Positions 1 through 11,122 of a stretch of 64,000 bases of DNA are shown piece after piece. The notes beneath the pieces were generated by a model that was not told where the DNA came from, did no database searches, and saw nothing but the letters and a program-made list of their open reading frames with translations. The stretch's first letter is position 1, and every line of letters begins with the position of its first letter. The DNA comes from Sacculina carcini (Eukaryota; Arthropoda; Thecostraca; Sacculinidae): assembly GCA_916048095.2 (NCBI GenBank), contig OU696584.1:72001-136000 (forward strand), read 5' to 3'. Made by a program: the position numbers and the translations under genes.

Positions 1-244
1 TTAGATTTATCGTCGGCATTCGACCCTGTAAGCCTTGTTGGGCTTGTTTGCCTTGTTAGGGTTTGTTGCAAAAACTGGAGAATATTGGAATAGGTTGCAG
101 CTTGCAATCGCGTAAAACGTGTTGCCGTGGATGGAGCCTACAGTGGCTGGAACAACATTGTGTCCAGAGTCCATTGTCTGATAGCGAAGTGTGTTGGGTC
201 CAATTTGTCTAATATTTACACCGCTAGGCCTGTACAACACCACA
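1..244. other. Unclassified left edge
   Basis: No recognisable gene or repeat boundary. A 78-codon open frame exists on the minus strand (243 to 7), but its product matches no family I know and it lacks a credible context, so I do not call it a gene. The stretch may be the divergent upstream part of the LINE fragment that becomes readable at about 245. Confidence 0.3.
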
Positions 245-1040
245 AGCTACCGTGTATATGGGTGTGCTGATGATATCGCCCTGCTTGCGGAAATTCCATC
301 TTTTACGGATGGACCATAAGTGCGTAAATCAGTCAACAACGATCTTAGCAGACTCCAGAAGTGGTGTGAGAGGTGGAAGCTGATGTTGAATACTTCAAAA
401 TCTAAAAGCCTGCGTGTTTCAAGGCCACGTACTATTCAACGTCCACATGGGGCCATTTCAATGAATGACGCCCAACTCATAATGTGAGATGGGCTTAAAA
501 TTCTGGTTGAGCATTTAGACACCAAATTGATTTTTGAGTGTCACATTCGGAAGTTGGTTTACTCGGCATCGCGGAATCTGGGAATTATAAGGAAAGCGTA
601 CCGGTTGTTTGTTAGTAAAACAATATCCAAAAGTTGTTTTCGTTGTTTCATCTTGCCAATTCCGCAGTACTGTGCCCCTGTGTGGTCTTGTGCTGCGGAT
701 TGTCACCTCAATCTCATGGACAGAGTTGTTAGAGCTTGCAAGTTTATCTGTGGTGACTTGGTCCTTGTTGATATTTGCCATCGTAGAAAGGTTAGTAGTG
801 TATAAATGTTTTACAAGATTGAGGACAACAACAATCACCCGATGAACAGATCACTCCCTAATGATTTCGTGCCAGCAAGGAACACGCGATTTTCTTCTAA
901 ACAGCATTTCCATTTTATGGATCCAATTCGTCATAGGACAGAACGATTCCTGTGTTGCTTTCTTCCAGCTACAGTGGGAGCATAGAATGCGTTGACTAAT
1001 TATGTCTTGTTTCATAACAATCTGGACACAATCTAAAGAT
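245..1040 (+). pseudogene. LINE reverse transcriptase C-terminal fragment
   Basis: Pieces of a non-LTR reverse transcriptase can be read across shifting plus frames. The polymerase box appears as CADDIALLA near 262, with the usual Tyr of YADD replaced by Cys. It is followed by LSRLQKWCERWKLMLN, then a thumb-like stretch (SRNLGIIRKAYRLF, PQYCAPVWSC) and the C-terminal NHPMNRSLPNDF-type tail. Stops and frameshifts, such as the stop near 485, show it is dead. The pattern fits CR1/Jockey-like elements. It lies upstream of the first visible RMC1 exon and is probably intronic. Confidence 0.7.
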
Positions 1041-1148
1041 AATTAAATGTTATTAATAATGCGGAATTTAGTTTTCACAAATGATCTCTATGTCATAACA
1101 TGAAACAATATTATACACCGCAAGACTAATGAGAAAACCTGACCTGGC

Positions 1149-1486
1149 CACGTTGGAATCAGTGGAGTAGTGGTAGCACACCCGCTTCACGAGCGGTAGG
1201 TCTGTGGTTCGAAACCCGGTGGAGGAGAATTTCATTGGGCGAATTCTTTAATCCAACATCCCCTGTCCACCCAGCAGTAAATGATGGTACCAGATGTTGG
1301 GCATGTGTTGTGTCATACATTCTGTGGAGGTGGCCCTTTCTACGCCTTGCGCTCATGTGGCGCCATAGTGTGGGAGGGTTGGTTCTGCGGTGGCAGCGAG
1401 CTGCACGGGGCACACCTGAGTTCATAAGCTTCGGCTCTTCCCGTGTAGCCGCTGTCACTTAGGCCTTTAACCTTAACCTTAACCTG
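1149..1486 (+). mobile_element. tRNA-Val-derived SINE, copy 1
   Basis: The head resembles a tRNA-Val. It has an A-box-like GTAGTGGTAGCACACC, an anticodon arm with loop TTCACGA (anticodon CAC) and a B box GGTTCGAAACC at about 1207-1217. A body of roughly 250 bp follows and ends in short TTAACC-type repeats (1467-1486). The same body recurs inverted at 8817-9155 and 57424-57737, which defines a SINE family. The tRNA part lacks a proper acceptor stem, so it is not a functional tRNA gene. Confidence 0.82.
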
Positions 1487-1707
1487 AGATCGGCGCCAAT
1501 GGCGAAGATACATAATTGAAGATACTAAAATTACAAAACTGCAATGTGTCCAACAAATCCAGGAGTGCAGACAAACTCGCGCAGCAGCCGCTACCAGAGG
1601 ACCACTAGCGCTCGGTGGCAATATTGCTTGCACTCATCCCATGCCACTGGATTGGCCTGTAATTAATAATAATACAAGTTTGTGTGTGTGTGTGTGTGTG
1701 TGTTTAG

Positions 1708-1933
1708 GTGCAGGCGACTCGGCGTCAGTTGAAACCACTACGCAGCTATAACTGCGCGTGTGCGTGGAGTGGCTTCAGCTGGCGTTCATCTTTGCTGGTG
1801 GTCGGTGTGCGTGCGTGCATGTTGGCGCATGGTACTGTCAGCCCTGGCGGTAGTGACGAGACGCCAGTGGCGCACTTGCAGCCATTTGTCTTCAACACAG
1901 CTGGCGGTGCACACAAAGCTGCCAAGTTGGAAG
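1708..1933 (+). CDS. RMC1: RMC1 exon a (late propeller-like region)
   Basis: The exon opens after a (TG)n tract and TTTAG acceptor with VQATRRQLKPLRSYN, matching human RMC1 around VLPEKRSLKLLKSHN. It continues through SLLVVGV and HLQPFVFNTAGG, which parallels the human VLQPFHFRAGT segment. It ends AAGTTGGAAG before the donor GTGCGT, leaving a phase-1 codon that becomes Val with the next exon. A GCAG acceptor at 1713 is possible but would drop the conserved Val. No earlier RMC1 exon was found in bases 1-1700. Confidence 0.85.
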
Positions 1934-1989
1934 GTGCGTGTTTGGCAAGAATATGTCGAAAATACCAGCTAGATCTCAATCGGCCATAT

Positions 1990-2425
1990 ATATATGGATA
2001 TATTGCTTAATGAGCGTAGTGGGATATCACTTCAAATCAAGCAAACAAAGTCAAGCAAACGGATTGTAGTCTGCTACTGACGTTAATTCTAGTACTCCGA
2101 CGGGCCTGCTGAATGGTTCTCGTCAGTTGATGGACTTCACTGATGCCACCACGTGTGACCGTGTATGGCTTGAAAGTGTCAAGTGCTTGCAGCTCTTGTG
2201 GTCTAGTGCAGGGCGGGGCTCGAAGCTAGCTCATGGCAGTGACCGTGTCCATACAGTGGACACGGTCACTGGGATATCATCCCATGATGGCTCTGTCCAT
2301 CCCTTCAGTAGGACCCTATTCAAAGGTGGGTGACCCTGTACGCTAAGTTCAATTGCTTTCTCAACTCAAAAATCACCATCAGCTGGTCATCCATGTTGTT
2401 CCGTTGTCGACGAGAAAGGAAAATT
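1990..2425. other. Intronic sequence without a gene
   Basis: This part of RMC1 intron 1 has no recognisable coding sequence. Its only notable element is the perfect hairpin at 2237-2271, listed separately. Confidence 0.5.
2237..2271. repeat. Perfect 15-bp hairpin
   Basis: The left arm CAGTGACCGTGTCCA (2237-2251) and right arm TGGACACGGTCACTG (2257-2271) are perfect reverse complements separated by TACAG. A third, direct partial copy of the GTGACCGTGT core lies near 2155. It may be the centre of a small inverted-repeat element, but no flanking duplication was found. Confidence 0.8.
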
Positions 2426-2426
2426 G

Positions 2427-3170
2427 TCAGCCTTGAATCCGTGTAGACCTCTGGACGGCTTCGAAAACATCGGTGATGTGCTTGTCGAAACTAGCCGGCA
2501 AAGGATGACTGCTGGTGTAGTACGATAATAAATCGGCAGCAACCCGAGCGTTGAAGGCAACGCACTTCAGGTTTCGCTTTGGCTCAGGCGAGAAGAGGCG
2601 CAGAGTGTACACTCCCATTTCGGGGGCAGCACATGAAAAGCTAAGCCACGCGAGAGGAACCATTTTATGTTGCGCGCTTGACAATGGCGAAGCGTGTGAC
2701 GGCTTGACATCCCTGGGTGTCATCCGTGTGGAACGCATTGTTCATTGACGCTAGGGTAGCGAGTTGACTACGTATTCTTTCCTGACATTCAACAATGCTG
2801 TTGTTTCGGATGACATCAAGGCTGGTAACATCCGTCATCACATTAGAGTCCACTCATAGGTTTCCACCCCGATGCAGTGCTTCGGGTGCCGGCGGTTCGT
2901 ACACATAAGCAGCCTGTGCAATAATGCAGATATTTGAGCTCGTTGCTCGTCGAGCCAGCACGCCACTGCCGAATGCTTCAGTGACACTGTTTTGTGTCAA
3001 GTTTAAAAGTTGGTAGCACATCCTTGTCGCGTGATTGACCTGAAAATAAACCGTGATATTGGCGTTCCGTGCTGCCCAAGGATGTATAATTGTCGGGGCG
3101 CGTTTTGTGTATTGCAGTTCCCACCCGTCAGTTCTTCCTACGCAAATGTCATGAATCAATCATGAATCGG
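2427..3170 (-). other. Unclassified minus-strand open frames
   Basis: Three overlapping minus-strand frames (3159-2854, 2853-2665, 2738-2427) of 62 to 103 codons succeed each other. They could be one decayed reading frame with frameshifts, for example YVYEPPAPEALHRGGNL running into a QERIRSQLATLASMNNAF segment. I do not recognise the product. A degraded Ty3 element lies on the same strand just upstream (4650-3596), so this may be its more 3' part, but no RNase H or integrase motif is visible. Confidence 0.3.
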
Positions 3171-3595
3171 TTGACTCCATGGAAAAAATGCCAGTGTGGT
3201 CTTTTAAAATTGGCGGGGCGTATCGGCCAAGAACTGGTCTCTTTTGACGCTGCTTAAGATGCTGTCAACGAACAGCAGAAGTCGGTTGATCGGCGCTCAG
3301 AGATGTATACCATTGCGCGGCTCTTAGGCCGCACTTTAGCAGCCTGAAAAGCTGCTGAGCGTGGGTGGCCTCGGATGAGGCCGGTCGTCGTTCAATCGGC
3401 CGATCGGTTACCTCAAAGGACATGCAACAAAGCGGTGCTAGTAGGTGTCTGTACAGCCAAGATATATGTGCCTTTCTTGTGAATGAATTATTATGTCGAT
3501 CTATTTTGACTATTGTCTACTTTATGTATTATAGTCAAATTTATGCCCATTTGAAATGGAAAATTAGAGTTTTTATCAAATTATTAGTATTATTA
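3171..3595. other. Intronic sequence, nothing recognised
   Basis: Mixed-composition sequence that turns AT-rich after about 3480. No coding homology or repeat boundary was seen. Confidence 0.4.
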
Positions 3596-4060
3596 TTAAT
3601 CACAGGCAAATCCAGTGACGATAAAATAATTAATGAATATATTTATGTGGTCTAGAAAAACAACAACGCGAGACAGATCCGAAGTTAGTTGCTCCATTAT
3701 TCTCTGGAGGTAGCGGGGGCGGAGCTGGTACCAAATGGTAGACGTTTCTGAAGCAGAACATCCCTGTGAGTGCCCAAGGGAAGTCATCGTTGGCTGACAG
3801 GTCTGAGGCGTATTTGGCTGTACGTGTCAGGGAGGTCGACCTTATAGAATCATAACCATATAATCTGCCATACCAACCATATAACAATAAACAACCATAT
3901 GATCTGCTCATCAGCTCTTCTGCTGTTGGAAGTGGTCGCCGGTTTGTCTCTAACTGCGGGTTGACAGTAGCTAAATAATCACCACACATACGGATGGAAG
4001 CTTTCCCATCACTCCTCTCTTTCTTTCTCACAGGGACTACCTTAGTCGTTGAATGATGTT
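3596..4060 (-). pseudogene. Ty3-type reverse transcriptase fragment
   Basis: On the minus strand, RKKERSDGKASIRMCGDY is followed by LATVNPQLETNRRPLPTAEE, the hallmark fingers/palm entry of Ty3 reverse transcriptases. After a disrupted stretch comes LQRIMEQLTSDLSRVVVFLD, corresponding to the segment leading into the YxDD box, where it breaks off in AT-rich sequence. Several stops and frame changes intervene. The protease piece at 4340-4650 is upstream on the same strand, so both probably derive from one ancient insertion. Confidence 0.75.
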
Positions 4061-4339
4061 CGCTTCCATATTCATTTATTTATGTCCCTCTCATAGGCCT
4101 GTGACAAGTATTGTTGCATACCAAATGCTACCGATCGAGGGTTGCAGAAAACAGGCTCAGAGACTTTTAACTGATTTTAGAGTTGATTGTTAATTGATTT
4201 TCAATTTCAAAGTGTAATTCTGTCAAGCTATTTCAGCTTTGAACAAGTCTTGAAGTTCGTTGCAAAGTTCGCAATATGTATTTTGAATGTAGTTAGTGAC
4301 TCACTTCCTTTCACGGAGTAGACCGATGATTTGTTCATG
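4061..4339. other. Linker between Ty3 fragments
   Basis: Too decayed to read as protein. By position it would hold the protease-RT connection of the degraded Ty3 element on the minus strand. Confidence 0.3.
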
Positions 4340-4650
4340 GTTTGAACTTATTTTTCAACGGAAACGTGCACCGCAACTATTGCGTCACGATCCAGTAAGT
4401 CAAGTCCAACAACATTGGTCACGACAATCGGAACATGACAGCTGGCCCCTGTGGAAGCTTGCGTCTTTCCAGTGAAGCCGCTTTGTGTGTGAGTATTGGC
4501 AATGTGTGTTTCGATGCCGACTTGTATTGTGTACGTATTTCCCGTAGCGCAGGCTTGCCGAGCATCATCCAGTTTTCCTTCGTGATGAATTTGGCTGCAG
4601 ATCCTGTGTGAAATTTCAAAATGCATGTTCTATCCTCTATTTCCAACTCA
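4340..4650 (-). pseudogene. Ty3-type protease-region fragment
   Basis: The minus-strand frame MEIEDRTCILKFHTGSAAKF then ITKENWMMLGKPALR resembles the Ty3 retropepsin entry, which normally reads LDTGA. Here the catalytic Asp position reads His (FHTGSA), so the enzyme would be dead even without the downstream stops. The order on the minus strand (protease, then RT at 4060-3596) is what an intact Ty3 element would show. Confidence 0.65.
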
Positions 4651-4654
4651 ATTT

Positions 4655-6466
4655 ATAATTTGGGGATTATCACGTCTGCCTGGTTCACTCTGTTCAGAAA
4701 CGATTTTCGTCCGATACTTATGACAGAAGGTGCGACAGAGGCCTATATTCTATTTTACAACCAATTTAACACACCTTTTCAAAAATATTTTCCTGAAAAA
4801 AGTAAAGCCTAAAAACAAGAATAAGTTAAGTTCATATATAACGCCAACTTTGAAAGCAAGTATCAGAGAAAAGCCTAGACTGGAGAGGCTTGCCAAGAAG
4901 TGGCCGTTGACGAAGGGAGAAACATATGCAAAATTCAGAAACAAGTTGACTTCGACTTTAAGGGCGGCAACACATGATGATTACAAAGTATATTTATGTC
5001 AAAACCAAGGTAATGCAAAATGTCAATGGAATACTATTAATTCACTTCTGGGCAGGATTAAAACTCATAATCCCACAATTGAGTTGTCCCTTGAATCGGC
5101 AAACGTTTCAGTTTCTCTTAACGAGCACTTCTTGAAGCATCAGACAATAAACGATACGAATGCTAACTTTAAAAAATATTTGAATGCCTCTACTAACATT
5201 TCAATGTATCTATCTCCGACCAATATGGCTGAAGTTGATATAGTTTGAACTAACTCTACGTCTAATTCACCTGGGTATGATGATATACCACCAATGTTAC
5301 TGAAACTGTCATCTTGTTTCATATCACTTCCTCTCACACAGATTATTAACTTATCGCTCAAAACAGAAGTATTTCCGGATCATTTGAAGCTAACCAAAGT
5401 TATTCCTTTAAATAAATTTGTTGAAAAACCGATGTAAATAATTATCGACCAATTTCCATTCTAGATGCTTTTAATTTAGTATTTGAGAAAGTAATTTCCC
5501 ATAGACTAATTAATTATCTTGGAAAAATGTTTGTTAATTGACCAACAGCACGGCTTTAGAAGCGGCCGCTCCACCGAATTTGCAGTTTTAAAATTCGTAA
5601 GCAATATTTATGCCGGTCTTGAGGAAAAGCTTTTTGTTGCAGGTATTTTTTTGGATTTATCTAAAGCGTTCGACAGTTTTGATCACGAACTTATGTTTAA
5701 TATATTATTCAACATGGGGATAAGGGGAGTAACTCTCAATAGTTTTATTTATTTACCTGCGACAGCTACAAACAATGGTACATATAAGAAAAAACGTGAA
5801 ATTTGTGCTATCGGGAATATATATCAATATCTTTTAAAGCTATCTTAGCAAAAGGAAACAAAGCGTTTTTTGCAATCAGAATTACTCACCATGTATGTCA
5901 ATACGTAAAGGCGTTCCTCAAGGTTCAGTGCTGGGCCTGACACTTATTTTTATATATATTAACGATATTATAAATTCTAGTAGCAAATTTTACTTCCAAC
6001 TTCCAACTATGCCGAAGACACTGCCTTGGTAATTATAAATAAAGATATTGATCTGCACCTAAATGTTCATAGTGAATTGATGATGGTGGTCGCATTGATT
6101 CAAGCTAACAAGCTAACGTTGAATATTTCCAAATCCAACTATATTTTATTCCAGAATAGATCGTTGAGCTACTCGACGCCACCCATTTCTATTAATGATG
6201 TATTTCTTCTGCCAGTGAAATTTACGAAATTTTTGGTAGTAATAATCGACGAAAACCTAAATTCTAAGTATCCTATGGATTCGACCAGTACCAAATTGTC
6301 TAAAATTATTGGGGTTATGTATAGGGTAAGACACCTTTTAACAGTTTAAGCCATGATTATTATATATTACGGCCTTTTCTATCCTCATCTGATTTATTGT
6401 GTTCCAATTTGGGCCTGTACCTGGCCATCCTTTTTACGTCGAGTAACCTTGGCCCAAGGCAAGTTC
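4655..6466 (+). pseudogene. CR1/Jockey-like LINE, 5' part (split by BEL/Pao element)
   Basis: A decayed non-LTR reverse transcriptase. It has a pre-RT region (4730-5248), the KVIPL segment near 5395, QHGFRSGRSTEFAVLKF near 5545, the catalytic palm strand GIFLDLSKAFDSFDHEL (5644-5694), and GVPQGSVLGL in another frame near 5910. The YADD box is eroded near 6010, followed by thumb sequence to VTLAQGKF at 6466. Several stops and frameshifts are present. The reading resumes in frame at 13055, immediately after the inserted LTR element. Confidence 0.85.
6463..6466. repeat. Target-site duplication GTTC (left copy)
   Basis: GTTC here and at 13051-13054 flank the BEL/Pao element. Removing one copy plus the element restores an uninterrupted LINE frame (KF followed by FRCIFSLK). 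Confidence 0.65.
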
Positions 6467-6824
6467 GGTTGAATATTGTTAAGAACAATATTGTGTAGTT
6501 CGTGTATTTAACTGTATCGTGTTTGTTTTACCACCGAACTTTGTATACTTTGAATATTTTGTTGTGTGAGCTGTTCGTACCCTACGACCGTTGGCATAGC
6601 AACACGGCGGTTGTTGCGTACCGTCTCTGATTTCATGTATTGCGCGTTTATCATGTATTGCCTGTGTACAGTGTTTAACATTTTTCATTTTACGGTTGCT
6701 TGCTTCATGAACTGCTGGGCAGTTCGCCTGTGTTGTTCGTCCGAGTATGTTGTCGTTTGATTGTGGCAAGATTGCATTGGCCCATATAGCGTTATAGATT
6801 GTTGACTTTGGAAATCTATAATAT
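6467..6824 (+). repeat. BEL/Pao 5' LTR
   Basis: It matches 12693-13050 over its whole length with scattered substitutions. Close to its start it holds the palindrome AATATTGTT-AAG-AACAATATT. The ATAATA at its end is directly followed by the primer-binding site. Confidence 0.88.
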
Positions 6825-6842
6825 TGGTGCCGAAACCCGGGA
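6825..6842 (+). promoter_or_regulatory. Primer-binding site, tRNA-Phe type
   Basis: TGGTGCCGAAACCCGGGA is the exact complement of the 3' end of eukaryotic tRNA-Phe (CCCGGGTTTCGGCACCA). It sits where minus-strand DNA synthesis should be primed, directly after the 5' LTR. Confidence 0.85.
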
Positions 6843-6876
6843 CAGGTGAATATTGTTTTTATCCTTCGTTTGAGTT

Positions 6877-8415
6877 ATGGCTGTTGCGCGTTTGCAGAAG
6901 AAGATATCTGAAATCCGTTTTTGGGTGAGTAAGAAGAAGGACATAATTGTTCAGTTGTTTGTTGATCCTGCAGCTTCTAAATTTGCATTGAAGTTGGCTG
7001 TAGAAGAGCTTGATTATCAGTTAACAAAATTGGATGAAGTGCAGTCTGAACTAGAGCTGCAAATTGAATCGGAAAACCTGGAGGTATTTATTGAAGAGGC
7101 TTCGGTTTTCAGGGAGAGCATGACTACTTGTATCACAAAGGCGCGTTTGAAGCTGTCCGAATCTGATGATGAAGTTGTTTGAAGTTGTCCGAATCTGATG
7201 AAGTTGTTTGAAGCTGTCCGAATCTGATGATGAAGTTGTTTGAAGCTGTCCGAATCTGATGATGAAGTTGTTTCTCATGCAAGTAGTACGTGTCTCGCAA
7301 ACAGTGTCAAGCTGCCCAAGTTGAATTTACATTATTTTGCTGGAGACATTTTGGAGTGGACAACATTTTGGGAGAGCTTTGAGGTTGCTGTTGATCGAAC
7401 TGATCTGCCTGACATAAATCAGTTCATATATTTGAGGTCACTTCTGAAGGCAGATGCCAGTATTGCTATTGAAAGGTATTGCATTGTCAGGCGAGAATTA
7501 TCAGATTGCTTGCGACCTGTTCAAGAAAAAGTTTGGCTGCAAAGATACGATTATTTTCCTTCATCTTCAGCATCTTTTGGAATCAGGTGATGGATTTCAT
7601 AATAGCAAAGATAAGTTGACTTATGTGAAATAATTGCAAGCATTTTTGGTCCAGCGTGTTCGTAGTCTTGATGTTCTCGGTATCACTGGATACCAGTTTG
7701 TTGTGATTTTGACTCCCTTGATTTTGTCTCGTCTGCCTGGTGACTTCCATATGGAATGGGCTAGATCTTCATCTGGAAAAGAAGGTGACTTACATCATTT
7801 GCTGGATTTTCTTGAATCGGAGATTCAGCGCAGGGAGCGTGCTATCAGCTTTTCGACAACAGATCCTCTGTCCAAGCAGTGCACGCAATCGGAGAGGTCC
7901 ATGGTTCCTGTGCTTTCCAGCGAGAAGAACGAATCTCGGAGGTCAGTACACGTGGCAACGGCGTCGGCTCTTAGTGCTCCGGTCAGTGTTGGTGTTTGTA
8001 TTTTTTGTGGTGAGTTGCATGATTGTAAGCAGTGTCAAAACGTGAATAAGATGACTGTCAAGGACAGAATTGCTCGAATCAAGAGATCAAATGTATGTTT
8101 TTGTGCTTGCGTCCCGGCCATCGGGCTAAACAATGTCATGAGCGGTGTTCTCATTGTAGCAAATGTCACAATATGATTTGTTATTATGACTATGCAACCC
8201 GTAGTCAACGGGGTAACCAAGATAACACCGAGGTAAAAGTGCCAAATATTGTAGAACCATCAAATGTATCGCTTTCGTGTTCTGTACCAGCCACTAAAAC
8301 CATTTTGCCTATGGCTAAAGTGAAAGTTTACGGGTCGGATGGAGTCTTATTTGGCAATTTTTTTTTTCTGGGTCAAATTACTCATATGTGTCCCAGCAGC
8401 TTGTTGAAAAAGTAA
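6877..8415 (+). pseudogene. BEL/Pao gag (frameshifted)
   Basis: Starts MAVARLQKKISEIRFW at 6877 with a coiled-coil-like, charged N-terminal region. A stop at 7180 is created by tandem duplication of a 32-bp segment, and the original frame resumes about 7240. There the DUF1759-like segment LPKLNLHYFAGDILEWTTFW follows. Further shifts occur near 7590 and 8095. Zinc-knuckle parts are split between frames: CIFCGELHDCKQC near 8000, and LRPGHRAKQCHERCSHC near 8100-8150. Gag would form the virus-like particle core. Confidence 0.8.
7146..7270 (+). repeat. 32-bp tandem duplication inside gag
   Basis: Four near-identical copies of a segment with core GAAGCTGTCCGAATCTGATG, lengths 32, 29, 32 and 32. 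The three extra units add 93 bp, a multiple of three, so the downstream gag frame is kept, but each junction passes through GTTGTTTGA and so introduces a stop. Confidence 0.85.
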
Positions 8416-8813
8416 AGCCTACGTGTGTTGCATCGACCAATGTTCATTATGCTGTTTTTGGTGGAAGCAAGATCAATATATCAGCGTCTGTAGTTTTTGA
8501 GTTGAATGTTAGTTCTTGTAATGACTCTGTGCCGCATATTATCAATGTCTTGCAGGTTCCTCAGATTACTGTGCCTGTTTGTCCACCAGTGTTATCTCGA
8601 GACTGTCTAGACCACTTTGCAGGTTTTCCACTGGCATGGGACTTGACCGCCAAAGATGGCGCCTGCCAGGTGGTGGATATTTTGATTGGTCTTGACTTGT
8701 TCTCGTATTTGATGTCAACTGAGTTTGTCAGAAGTTCACAGGGATGTGTTGCTCAGAAATCATTTTGTGGTTGGATTGTATCCTCTGGATATGTTCCTCT
8801 GGATCCGGTGTAG
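8388..8813 (+). pseudogene. BEL/Pao protease region
   Basis: SGSNYSYVSQQLVEKV begins near 8369, in the retropepsin position of Pao-type polyproteins. The catalytic Asp is not readable because a T9 run (8361-8369) precedes the Ser-Gly. The frame continues to DILIGLDLFSYLM and FCGWIVSSGYVPLDPV, typical of the DUF1758 region, then is cut by the SINE insertion. Confidence 0.65.
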
Positions 8814-8816
8814 ACT

Positions 8817-9155
8817 ACACGTTAAAGGTTAAAGGTTAAATGCCTAAGTGGCAGCTGCTACACGGGAAGAAGCCGAAGCTTATGGACACACAGGTGTGTC
8901 CCGTGCAGCTGGCTGCCACCGCAGAACCGACCCTCTCCACGCTATGGCGCCACAAGGACGTAAGACGTATTAGAGAGGGCCACCTCCCCAGAATGCATGG
9001 CACAACTCATGACTGATATCTGGTACCATCATTTTCTGCTGGGTGGACAGGGGCTGTGGGATTGTAGAATTCACCCAATGAAATTCTGCTCCGCCGAGTT
9101 TCGAACCACGGACTTCCCGCTTGTGAGGCGGGTGTGCTAACAACTGCACGTCTGG
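8817..9155 (-). mobile_element. tRNA-Val-derived SINE, copy 2 (inside BEL/Pao pol)
   Basis: An inverted copy of the SINE at 1149-1486. It reads tail first on this strand (TTAAAGG repeats), and the tRNA-like head near 9095-9150 includes the B box complement TTTCGAACCAC. It is flanked by ACTACACG on the left and ACTGCACG on the right, a probable 8-bp target duplication with one mismatch. It landed between the protease and RT regions of the BEL/Pao element, so it is younger than that element. Confidence 0.85.
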
Positions 9156-9195
9156 GTTTCAGTTACTTTGCACCAGTGGGCTGTCTCCCCAAGCA

Positions 9196-11056
9196 GTGAC
9201 CAATTTGTGGGATTTTTATTCAATTGGGATCAATGATAGTTGTATCGACGATACTCCAAATACTATTCTTGAATCTTTCAATGAATCACTCCGCTTTGAT
9301 AGAAGCGAAAAGCGTTATGTTGTGTCTCTTCTTTGGAAAGGAGACACATCGTCTGACATTATTGATAACTATTGTATCGCTTATCGTCGAATTTTGACCC
9401 AAACCCGGCGGCTAAAGCGGAATGTTGATGTTGATGTTGTGTTGTTGATAAAAGTTGATGCGTGTGTACGATGCAGTGATGAAGGAAACGTTGAACACTT
9501 CCGTTGTGGAGATTGTGCCTTCAGTAGATATGAATGTGGGATCACCTGTTTTCTATTTGCCACATCGACCTGTAGTGCGAGAAGCAAGCACCACGACGAG
9601 AGTGCGGCCAGTTTTTGATGCCTCGGCGGAAGGCAGCAATGGTGTTTCGTTGAATGACTTTTTGTTTACTGGCCCGTCTCTTCTACCTGTACTTACTGAG
9701 ATCTTGATGTGTTTTCGCATGTGGCTTTATGCAATCTCCGCTGATATATCTAAAGCCTTCTGGCAACTTTTGTTGAATCCTTCAGACAGAGATGTGCATC
9801 GATTTATGTGGTGGCGAAATGGTGACGTGTGTTGTTTTCACTTTAAACGAGTACCATTTGGTAACAGAAACAGCCCATTTCTGCTTAATGCTACAATAAA
9901 ATCTCATCTGGAACACAGTGAGCCAACCCGCGCTGTAAAAGAGTTAAATGAAAACCTCTATGTTGATGACTTTCTCTCTGGCGCTGATTCGGCAGAAGCA
10001 GCGTCAGAGTTATTTGAAGGCGCTAGAAGAGTTTTGCAGAGTGCCGGTATGAATCTTTGTAAGCTAGGCACAAATTGTCGATCCGTGTTCGATAAGGCAC
10101 TGAATGACCCATCGTCAGTTGGTAATAACTTTTCAGAGTCTCGTAAAATACTTGGTGCTTATTGGTCTAATGAGTTAGACGTGTTTTCGTTTTCAGGAAT
10201 GGAGATTCCAAGGGAATTGTTTGCCACAAAGAGACTAGTGCTGAGTTTTGTCGCTCGAATATTTGATCTTCTTGGGTTTTTCACTCCGTTTTGCATGATA
10301 ACCAAGTGTCTTTTCCAAGATATGTGGAAGTTGAATCTGGGATGGGACGCTCCGCTGTCAGCTGAACTCCAGGACTGTCTTAACAATTGGGTAGGCGAGC
10401 TCAGTTTGTTGGAGAGCCTTCAAATCCCCAGGACGTATTTTGAAACGGGCTGGACACACTCAGATAAGTTGCATGTTCATGCATTCGGCGATGCGTCGCC
10501 ACGTGGATACGGTGCCGTAGTTTATATCAATTTGGATGACGGTACATCAGGGAGTTCGTCATTTGTCAGGTCGAAAGGAAAATTGGCTCCTGTCAAAGCA
10601 ATTAGTTTACCACGACTTGAGTTATTGGGTAGCTTACTTGCGGCTCGATTGGTAAAATTCGTTATATCGGCTCTTGGACTTCCAGCCGATACACGCTACA
10701 CTTGTTGGATAGATTCTATGATCGTGCTGAGCTGGATACGTGGTGAACCTACTCGTTGGAAGCAATTTGTTGTCAATCGAGCGAGGGAGATACACTCTTT
10801 GACCCTGCCGTCTCGTTGGAAGCATTGTGCAGGAAATGTAAAACCGGCCGATCATATCACTCGTGGGGCTTCCATTAGACAAATTTTGCGTGATAGCTCC
10901 TGGTTCAGAGGACCTCAGAGCTTGTTTGTTGAGGATTTCAGTACTGGGTCCAACGATGCGGTTCTTGAGCTGGAGGAAGAAAGAGAAGAACAGCCGTCGG
11001 TGTTGCTAGCAGTTCAACCTCAAGACATGGGTGGTTTGTTTCATGTAGAACGTTGA
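9196..11056 (+). pseudogene. BEL/Pao reverse transcriptase and RNase H
   Basis: The linker TNLWDFYSIGIND...KRYVVSLLWK (9199-9450) passes by frameshift into a 533-codon frame at 9455. That frame has palm strand ISADISKAFWQ (residues 94-104), VPFGNRNSPF, the polymerase box LYVDD (168-172), and an RNase H segment HAFGDASPRGYGAVVYI (near 344-360). The later WIDSMIVLSWIRG matches the Pao-type RNase H. The catalytic aspartates of RT are intact, so the damage lies mainly elsewhere in pol. Confidence 0.88.
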
Positions 11057-11122
11057 AGTAGCTTCATCAAGGTCCTCTCTATTGTTGGATGGGTTAGAAG
11101 ATTCATTATCAATTGTCGCCCT

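Noticed and set aside
7..243. A 78-codon minus-strand gene
   Set aside because: No homology, no splice or promoter context, and it ends in low-complexity Asn-Lys-Ala repeats.
1160..1225. Functional tRNA-Val gene
   Set aside because: The A and B boxes are recognisable, but the acceptor stem does not pair and the sequence continues into a repeated SINE body.
1..1700. Upstream RMC1 exons
   Set aside because: I looked for the N-terminal propeller blocks and saw only LINE and SINE sequence, so these exons are presumed to lie left of the window.
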